From assembly GCA_016930895.1 (NCBI GenBank), contig JAFGFV010000288.1, positions 1 to 10,503 on the forward strand: a DNA stretch of 10,503 nucleotides, in the 5' to 3' direction. The notes below the pieces were generated by a model. It did not search any database, was not told the DNA's origin, and worked only from the letters and a program-made list of their open reading frames with translations. Shown in pieces: positions 1 to 4,114 of this stretch. The position numbers were made by a program, and so were the translations under genes. Within the stretch, counting starts at the first letter, position 1. Each line of letters opens with the position of its first letter. This DNA is from Spirochaetales bacterium. GTDB taxonomy: Bacteria; Spirochaetota; Spirochaetia; SZUA-6; DRHE01.

Positions 1-95
1 GCGGCAATCTTGCCCTGCTCCACCGCCACATCCGCGCGTACGGTCTTCTCCGGGTACAGCACCCGGCCGCCGGTGACGACAAGATCATGGCCCAT
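1..95 (-). CDS. hydantoinase/allantoinase-type amidohydrolase, N-terminal fragment
   Basis: Only the first 31 codons are in the window; the gene runs off the left edge. The translation begins MGHDLVVTGGRVLYPEKT and continues RADVAVEQGKIA. This is the N-terminal beta-strand pattern (DLVI-GG-V--P------DV-V--G-IA) of cyclic amidohydrolases such as dihydropyrimidinase, hydantoinase, allantoinase and dihydroorotase, which hydrolyse ring amides with a metal centre. The ATG at 95-93 is preceded by a strong Shine-Dalgarno (AAGGAGAG, 5 nt spacing) and a sigma70-like promoter further upstream, so the start is secure. The metal-binding HxH motif lies outside the window, so the substrate cannot be decided. 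The neighbouring MocA-like gene fits a purine/pyrimidine catabolic locus, but that is inference. Confidence 0.7.
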   Translation of the reverse strand, partial: MGHDLVVTGGRVLYPEKTVRADVAVEQGKIA

Positions 96-145
96 GCTTG
101 CTCTCCTTCGACGCGGAAATACGACTCCCTGATCCTGGGATTCCC

Positions 146-174
146 ATCATAGGCGCCGCCATACGAGCTGTCAA
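146..174 (-). promoter_or_regulatory. sigma70-type promoter of the amidohydrolase gene
   Basis: On the minus strand, TTGACA (174-169) is followed after exactly 17 nt by TATGAT (151-146). That is a full -35 match and a 5/6 -10 match at ideal spacing. A start near position 139 would give a 5' UTR of about 44 nt before the ATG at 95. The start region contains the small palindrome GGGATTCCC (137-145), a possible operator half, though I have no evidence for a regulator. The promoter lies in the 152-nt gap after the MocA-like gene, so the amidohydrolase can be transcribed independently. Confidence 0.75.
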
Positions 175-247
175 CGCGCGGCCCGGCGGCAGACCCGGAG
201 CACCGCCTCGATACGGGCCACGAGGTGCAGACAGATGCTCTCGGCTG

Positions 248-847
248 TCAGGATTCTGGGGACAGCAGCCCGCGGTAGTCTTCCGGGGTGTCCACGTCCT
301 GGAGAACGTGGGGGTCCTCGACCGGGACGAGCAGGTTCGGGACCTCGGCCAGGACGTCCCGCAGTGTCACGGCCGGCGTTGCCGCCAGGATACGCTCTCT
401 GACCAGGGCGGCCAGCAGGAGGGGATGGCCCTTCTTGCCGTGATAACGGGGTATCAGGGCCGGGATCCGGACGCCTGCCGCCTCCGGCAGCTCCTCGGCG
501 AGCCCGACCAGGAGATGGTACGTTCCCGGATCGACCAGGGGCATGTCGCCGAGGGCCACGAAAAACCGGGGCGAACCCACCTCGGCAACACCCCGGCGCA
601 CGGAGCTGAACATGCCCTGCTCGTACTCGGGGTTCACCACCACCTGGACGCGCTCACGCCCCTCGAACAGCTCCACCAGCTCGGCCGCCCGGTGCCCGGC
701 CACCAGGATGACCCGGCCGCAGGCCTCCAGGGCCGTGGACACGGAGCGCTCGACCAGGGTGGTCTCTCCCAGGGGCAGGGTCATCTTCCACTGCTCCATC
801 CGTCGGGAGCGCCCGGCGGCGAGCATGACGCAGTCCGGCCGAATCAT
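248..847 (-). CDS. MocA/MobA-like molybdopterin nucleotidyltransferase
   Basis: A 199-aa protein of the NTP_transf_3 (MobA/MocA) family, about the usual family length. MocA-type enzymes transfer CMP, and MobA GMP, from the NTP to molybdopterin in the cytoplasm, the last step before insertion into molybdo-hydroxylases. Visible motifs are the nucleotide-binding loop LAAGRSRRM (residues 9-17) with a downstream Lys21, the metal-site ALGDMPLVDP, a KKGHP segment typical of the MocA branch, and a C-terminal DVDTPEDY. The ATG at 847 puts the loop at the usual distance from the N-terminus. An in-frame TTG at 889, overlapping the acyltransferase stop as TTGA, would add 14 residues. The gap from the preceding stop is 38 nt, with no good Shine-Dalgarno. 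An amidohydrolase downstream fits a molybdo-enzyme or purine-catabolism role, but no hydroxylase is in the window. Confidence 0.82.
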   Translation of the reverse strand: MIRPDCVMLAAGRSRRMEQWKMTLPLGETTLVERSVSTALEACGRVILVAGHRAAELVELFEGRERVQVVVNPEYEQGMFSSVRRGVAEVGSPRFFVALGDMPLVDPGTYHLLVGLAEELPEAAGVRIPALIPRYHGKKGHPLLLAALVRERILAATPAVTLRDVLAEVPNLLVPVEDPHVLQDVDTPEDYRGLLSPES

Positions 848-858
848 CACGTCCGAGG

Positions 859-889
859 ATGATAGCCCTCCCACCGGTTCCCCTGTCAA
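859..889 (-). promoter_or_regulatory. possible internal promoter for the MocA-like gene
   Basis: On the minus strand a perfect TTGACA (889-884) coincides with the acyltransferase stop codon and is followed after 19 nt by TATCAT (864-859). The spacer is longer than optimal. A start about 7 nt downstream would fall within a few bases of the ATG at 847, giving a nearly leaderless mRNA. That would agree with the absence of a Shine-Dalgarno. This is a sequence match only. Confidence 0.35.
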
Positions 890-2301
890 TACGGCGGGGC
901 ATCGGACCGGGCCCCATCAGCCGGGCGCCCGTCAGGGACCTCGGCGGACAGGGTCTCGAAGCGCTCCTGCAGGGCGCTCATGAGCCCCTCGGCCTGAGCC
1001 CGCGTCCCCCCGGCAAGCTCGCCCTGCAGAGTCCTCAGCTCGAAGGGCTCCCCAATGCGCACCTCGGCGTGCTTGTGCGGAGGGCTGTAGCGGCTCCCGA
1101 TGTCCCCGCCCATCAGGCGGTTCACCACGTCCGCCAGGTTCAGGGCGTACTCGATGAGACGGTTCACCGAAGCCGCCGGCCCGATGTAGTCGGTCCGCAG
1201 GTACTCCAGGACGTCCACCAGCTCGTTGTGACGCAGGTGGAGGTGGGCCTCCGCGGCGACCCGGTCGGCCAACGCCCACTCGAGGGGAGCTTCGCCGTCG
1301 CGCGGCCGGAGGTCCGAGCGGAACAGGTAGTCCCACCCCCGCTGCCGCACCGCAAACACCCGGGAGAGCAGGTCCCCGTGGGACGGCAGACCCATGAACC
1401 CCTCCGGGACCCGCAGGGCTCGGTCGCAGAGCCGCCAGGCCCGGTCCTGGAGGTTCCGCGGCGCCCCAGGGACCTCGGGCTTTCCCGTCCCTGCCGTTCC
1501 CCAGGCCGATGGATAGAAGCGGGCATAGAAGGCCTCGATCCTGGAGACGAGCGCTTCGGTCAGAGCGATCAGCCGTTCCGAGTCGCTGTCGCCCGCCGGC
1601 ACGGTAAGCCCTGCCAGGGCCGCTGTGCGGTCGACGACCGAGCGGAGGGTCTTGAGCGGGTGCCGCGGGTACCGGTACTGGATGGCCAGCGGCAGGAGCA
1701 GGACCTTCTCACCCCGGCCGCGCCGCTCCAGCTCTCCCGCGCACCAGAAACCCAGCCGGGCGACCCCCGCCTCCATGGGACCGAGCAGGTGGTTGTGGTA
1801 GGTCACCTGCCCCTCCGGCGCCAGGGCCAGGGGGAAGGGCCCCTCCAGCAGGTACTCGCGAATCGCCCGCATGCCCTGGGAATCGCTGCGCCGGTTCATG
1901 ACCGAGAGCGCCCCGATTCGGGGGATCATGAAGGCGGCACCGCCGCCGGCCCAGACCGTGACCCCCCGCCCGTACAGGTAGTGAGCGTGAGGGCGTCCCC
2001 CGAGAGGCAGGCCGCCGCGCCGCGCAGCCCGGGGGAGCATGCGGCTGAGCAGGTAGGTCATGACCGGCGGGTCGTGCACCGAGGCATGGCGAAAGGCGAC
2101 CAGGAGGCGCGCCTCGCCGCGATAGAACTCCCGGTAGGCTTCGACGAGCCGCTGGAGGCCGGCCGCCCGCACGTGATCGATGCCCTCCGCCAGCCGCAGG
2201 TACAGGGGCGAACCCAGGCGCATCAGCGCATACACCCAGGGGACGAAGCGCGGAGGCTGGTACTCGAGGGCTCCCTGTGCCTGAACTCGTCTCTTAGGCA
2301 T
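886..2301 (-). CDS. PlsC-type 1-acyl-glycerol-3-phosphate acyltransferase-like protein
   Basis: A 471-aa protein with a glycerolipid acyltransferase (PlsC/LPLAT) core. The catalytic H-x4-D motif is HASVHD (His72, Asp77). A middle block PRIGALSVMNRR (about 127-138) matches the family's substrate-binding region, and APEGQVTYHN (161-170) is the third family block (PEG). Such enzymes acylate lysophosphatidate or related acceptors at the inner membrane. The protein is about twice the length of simple PlsC. The segment after about residue 220 is a charged, mostly helical extension I cannot assign, so the acceptor is uncertain. I start at the ATG at 2301, just before MPKRRVQAQG. An open frame continues upstream to about 2439, but that part is Pro/Gly-rich and crosses the pyr promoter. 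No Shine-Dalgarno precedes the ATG. Its TGA (888-886) lies just before the MocA-like gene, so the two may share a transcript. It is divergent from the pyr operon. Confidence 0.75.
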   Translation of the reverse strand: MPKRRVQAQGALEYQPPRFVPWVYALMRLGSPLYLRLAEGIDHVRAAGLQRLVEAYREFYRGEARLLVAFRHASVHDPPVMTYLLSRMLPRAARRGGLPLGGRPHAHYLYGRGVTVWAGGGAAFMIPRIGALSVMNRRSDSQGMRAIREYLLEGPFPLALAPEGQVTYHNHLLGPMEAGVARLGFWCAGELERRGRGEKVLLLPLAIQYRYPRHPLKTLRSVVDRTAALAGLTVPAGDSDSERLIALTEALVSRIEAFYARFYPSAWGTAGTGKPEVPGAPRNLQDRAWRLCDRALRVPEGFMGLPSHGDLLSRVFAVRQRGWDYLFRSDLRPRDGEAPLEWALADRVAAEAHLHLRHNELVDVLEYLRTDYIGPAASVNRLIEYALNLADVVNRLMGGDIGSRYSPPHKHAEVRIGEPFELRTLQGELAGGTRAQAEGLMSALQERFETLSAEVPDGRPADGARSDAPPY

Positions 2302-2310
2302 CCGAGGCGG

Positions 2311-2316
2311 AGTATA
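2311..2316 (-). promoter_or_regulatory. possible -10 box of a leaderless acyltransferase transcript
   Basis: TATACT on the minus strand (2316-2311) matches the -10 consensus at 5 of 6 positions and ends only 9 nt before the ATG at 2301. A start 6-7 nt downstream would leave a 5' UTR of 2-3 nt. I see no recognisable -35 at 16-18 nt upstream and no Shine-Dalgarno, so this is tentative. Confidence 0.35.
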
Positions 2317-2367
2317 CACCCGCGGCACCCGGGAGGGTAGCGCAGGACACGCCCCGTCGCGGGCGGT

Positions 2368-2412
2368 TTCTGGACCGTTCGGAATATTTGGACCACTTGG
2401 ACCACTTGGGGC
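2368..2412. repeat. tandem 9-bp repeat abutting the pyr promoter
   Basis: Five consecutive 9-nt units end exactly where the -35 TTGACA begins: TTCTGGACC, GTTCGGAAT, ATTTGGACC, ACTTGGACC and ACTTGGGGC. The core TTGGACC is exact in units 3 and 4 and degenerate in the others. The position directly upstream of a promoter suggests a protein-binding array, or a recent slippage product. Read on the minus strand it would code for Gly-Pro-x repeats, but I do not think that frame is translated here. Confidence 0.6.
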
Positions 2413-2442
2413 TTGACAACTGAGCGCAGGTTGTGGCATTCT
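2413..2442 (+). promoter_or_regulatory. putative promoter of the pyr operon
   Basis: A perfect -35 TTGACA (2413-2418) is followed after 18 nt by CATTCT (2437-2442), a weak 3/6 match to the -10 consensus. Transcription would begin near 2449, giving a leader of about 240 nt before the pyrF ATG. The weak -10 and the upstream repeat array would suit a promoter needing activation, but that is inference. It is the only good -35 on the plus strand in this gap. Confidence 0.5.
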
Positions 2443-2454
2443 CCCTCCAATTTA

Positions 2455-2482
2455 GGCGCCGCCCGGGGCTGGGCGCCGCCCG
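2455..2482 (+). repeat. 11-bp direct repeat able to form a 5' leader hairpin
   Basis: GGCGCCGCCCG occurs at 2455-2465 and again at 2472-2482. Because GGCGCC is its own complement, the two copies can also pair as a GC stem at the very start of the predicted pyr transcript. It may stabilise the 5' end or hide the start of the leader reading frame at 2487. There is no T-run after it, so it is not a terminator. Confidence 0.5.
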
Positions 2483-2486
2483 ATTG

Positions 2487-2693
2487 ATGAACCCGAGTGG
2501 TGAACAATTGAGAGCAACCTCAGCATTCCGAGACAGACTGCAACGAACCCCGAACCGACTCCGGCACTCCCGGAGTTTTTTTTTGACCGCCCCAATTGAC
2601 GGGGCGGGCAAGACCCGATTCAGGAGAGCCGTTGCCTCTCCTTTTTTTGTGCCCAAATCCACACGAGGCAGACCCATGGGAGGGGGACAATGA
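2487..2693 (+). CDS. putative leader peptide of the pyr operon
   Basis: A 68-codon frame starts with ATG at 2487, after the predicted transcription start. It runs without a stop through both intrinsic terminators and ends in a TGA (2691-2693) that overlaps the pyrF start as ATGA. The two T-runs are read as Ser-Phe-Phe-Leu and Pro-Phe-Phe-Val. The peptide is Arg-rich and resembles no known protein, as expected if translation rather than the product matters. This is the layout of the E. coli pyrBI leader peptide, where ribosomes following a UTP-starved polymerase stop the attenuator from folding. Weak points are the lack of a Shine-Dalgarno before ATG 2487 and the ease with which frames stay open at this GC content. 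Confidence 0.4.
   Translation: MNPSGEQLRATSAFRDRLQRTPNRLRHSRSFFLTAPIDGAGKTRFRRAVASPFFVPKSTRGRPMGGGQ
2558..2584 (+). terminator. intrinsic terminator 1 in the pyr leader (attenuator)
   Basis: A perfect 7-bp stem, ACTCCGG (2558-2564) and CCGGAGT (2570-2576), with a 5-nt loop, is followed directly by a run of nine T (2576-2584). This is a canonical Rho-independent terminator on the plus strand. It lies about 110 nt downstream of the predicted pyr start, with no plus-strand gene upstream that needs ending. Attenuation of the pyr operon is therefore the likely role. Confidence 0.8.
2587..2607 (+). promoter_or_regulatory. GC hairpin between the two pyr terminators
   Basis: A perfect stem, CCGCCCC (2587-2593) and GGGGCGG (2601-2607), encloses the loop AATTGAC. 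It starts 2 nt after the T-run of terminator 1 and has no T-run of its own. It could be a polymerase pause hairpin that holds polymerase before terminator 2. Its loop carries CAATTGA, also found at 2505-2511 earlier in the leader. Confidence 0.55.
2622..2648 (+). terminator. intrinsic terminator 2 in the pyr leader (attenuator)
   Basis: A perfect 7-bp stem, AGGAGAG (2622-2628) and CTCTCCT (2636-2642), with loop CCGTTGC, is followed by seven T (2642-2648). It lies 64 nt downstream of terminator 1 and 41 nt before the pyrF ATG. A segment further up the leader, GAGAGCAAC (2510-2518), could pair with GTTGCCTCTC (2631-2640) with one bulged C, which would break this terminator. Confidence 0.8.
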
Positions 2694-4114
2694 GCGAGAG
2701 TTTTTTCGCCCGGCTGGAACGCTGCTGCCGCGACAAGGACAGCCTGCTGTGCGTGGGCCTGGACCCGAGGCCCGATGGGCCGGGAGGGCTGCAAACTCCC
2801 CGGGAGGTCCTGGAGCACAACCGCGAGGTCATCGAGGCCACCCTGCCCTACGCGGCCTGCTACAAGCCCAACATCGCCTTCTACGAGGCCTACGGGCTCC
2901 CGGGGCTCCGGGTCCTGCGGGACACGCTCTCCGCCATCCCGGCGGAAGTCCCGGTGGTGCTCGATGCCAAGCGCAACGACATCGGGCAGACCGCGGTAGC
3001 GTATGCCCGGGCCTTGTTCGAAGGCTGGGGCGTGGACGCGGTCACCCTGAACCCTTACCTGGGCCGCGAATCCCTGGCGCCGTTCCTGAGCCATTCGGGC
3101 AAGGGGCTGTTCCTGCTGTGCCGGACCTCGAACCCGGGCTCCGGCGACCTGCAGGGCCTGACCCTGGCCGGCGGGCGGCCCCTGTACCTGGAGGTGGCCC
3201 GGGAGGCGCTCAGCTGGTCCGGCGAGCCCGGCAGGATCGGCCTGGTCGTCGGAGCCACCGACCCGGAGGCCCTGGCCCTGGTGAGGCGTGAGCAGCCCGA
3301 CCCCTGGATCCTCTGTCCCGGGATCGGCGCCCAGGGAGGGGACCTGGAGAGGGCGGTCCAGGCCGGCTGCCGCGAGGACGCCCAGGGGCTTCTGGTCGTG
3401 GTGGGCCGGGACATCTACCGGGACCCGGATCCCGCCGGCAAGGCCCGCAGCTACCGCGATCGGATCCGCAGCGCCGCAGCGGCAGCCTCGGCCCGCCCGG
3501 CCGCAACCCGCGCAGCGGCAGCCTCGGCCCGCCCGGCAGCCGTCCCCGCGGTGCGGGAGCTCGAGGCGCAGGTGGACAGGCTTCGCCTCCTGGAGGCGCT
3601 GCTCGAGCACGGCTGCCTGCGCTTCGGCAGCTTCCGGCTCAAGTCCGGGGCGGTTTCGCCGCACTACCTGGACCTCCGCCGCATCATCTCCGACCCCGCT
3701 CTCCTCGACATGGTCGCTTCGACCTACGCCGGCATGCTCGCTCGCCTCCGCTTCGACCGGATCGCGGCGATCCCGGTGGCCGCCCTCCCGATCGCTGCGG
3801 CGGTGTCCCTCAAGCTGGGGGTGCCCTTCGTGTACCCGCGCCTCGTGGACAAGGGCCACGGCAGCGGCAACCGCATCGAGGGGGAGTTCCACCCGGGTGA
3901 GCGGGTAGCGCTGGTGGACGACGTGATCAGCTCCGCCCAGAGCAAGCTCGAAGCGATCGAGGTTCTCGAAGCCGAGGGCCTGCAGGTCAGCGACCTGGTG
4001 GTCCTGGTGGACCGGGAAAGCGGCGGCCGGGAGGAGGTCGAGCGCCGCGGGGTTGGGTTCCAGGCCGCGGCCAGGATATCGGAGCTCCTGGCCTTGGCGG
4101 GGGTGCACGCATGA
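2690..4114 (+). CDS. pyrFE: bifunctional OMP decarboxylase / orotate phosphoribosyltransferase (PyrF-PyrE fusion)
   Basis: A 474-aa fusion for the last two steps of UMP synthesis. Residues about 1-258 are a type-2 OMP decarboxylase: LLCVGLDPRPD near the start, YKPNIAFYEAYG with Lys59, and the catalytic DAKRNDIG (Asp92, Lys94, Asp97). Residues about 263-288 are an Ala/Pro/Arg linker built from a duplicated 12-residue unit. Residues about 295-474 are orotate phosphoribosyltransferase: FGSFRLKSG at the front, a flexible-loop segment RLVDKGHGSGNRIEG, and the PRPP-binding RVALVDDVISSAQ (405-417) with the acidic pair Asp410-Asp411. Here the usual TTGGS after the acidic pair is SSAQS. The ATG at 2690 has a strong GGGAGGGG Shine-Dalgarno. 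Decarboxylase before transferase is the reverse of animal UMP synthase and matches bacterial and trypanosomatid fusions. The stop overlaps pyrDK as ATGA. The attenuator-bearing leader implies pyrimidine control. Confidence 0.93.
   Translation: MSESFFARLERCCRDKDSLLCVGLDPRPDGPGGLQTPREVLEHNREVIEATLPYAACYKPNIAFYEAYGLPGLRVLRDTLSAIPAEVPVVLDAKRNDIGQTAVAYARALFEGWGVDAVTLNPYLGRESLAPFLSHSGKGLFLLCRTSNPGSGDLQGLTLAGGRPLYLEVAREALSWSGEPGRIGLVVGATDPEALALVRREQPDPWILCPGIGAQGGDLERAVQAGCREDAQGLLVVVGRDIYRDPDPAGKARSYRDRIRSAAAAASARPAATRAAAASARPAAVPAVRELEAQVDRLRLLEALLEHGCLRFGSFRLKSGAVSPHYLDLRRIISDPALLDMVASTYAGMLARLRFDRIAAIPVAALPIAAAVSLKLGVPFVYPRLVDKGHGSGNRIEGEFHPGERVALVDDVISSAQSKLEAIEVLEAEGLQVSDLVVLVDRESGGREEVERRGVGFQAAARISELLALAGVHA
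3475..3537 (+). repeat. 27-bp direct repeat in the PyrF-PyrE linker
   Basis: An identical 27-nt sequence occurs at 3475-3501 and 3511-3537, a period of 36 nt, so the frame is kept. It encodes the twelve-residue units AAAASARPAATR and AAAASARPAAVP of the interdomain linker. Perfect identity at every codon position suggests a recent duplication; strain-to-strain variation in linker length would be expected. Confidence 0.85.

Noticed and set aside
859..2340. 493-codon open frame opposite the acyltransferase gene
   Set aside because: It mirrors the codon pattern of the minus-strand gene, has no motifs, and the minus frame carries the PlsC catalytic blocks.
2302..2439. N-terminal extension of the acyltransferase with collagen-like Gly-Pro-x repeats (GPSGPSGPNIPNGP)
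   Set aside because: The Gly-Pro pattern is the 9-bp DNA repeat read in frame. A start at 2439 would sit across the opposing pyr promoter, and the family core begins normally after the ATG at 2301.
2524..2540. PyrR-binding loop suggested by ATTCCGAGACAGACT in the pyr leader
   Set aside because: It shares only the TCC and a purine-rich stretch with the PyrR consensus as I recall it. The conserved GAGGC part is missing and no hairpin presents it in a loop.
2294..4108. Long 604-codon open frame antisense to the pyrFE gene
   Set aside because: High G+C leaves antisense frames open. The sequence has no recognisable domain and the plus-strand frame is an unmistakable enzyme.
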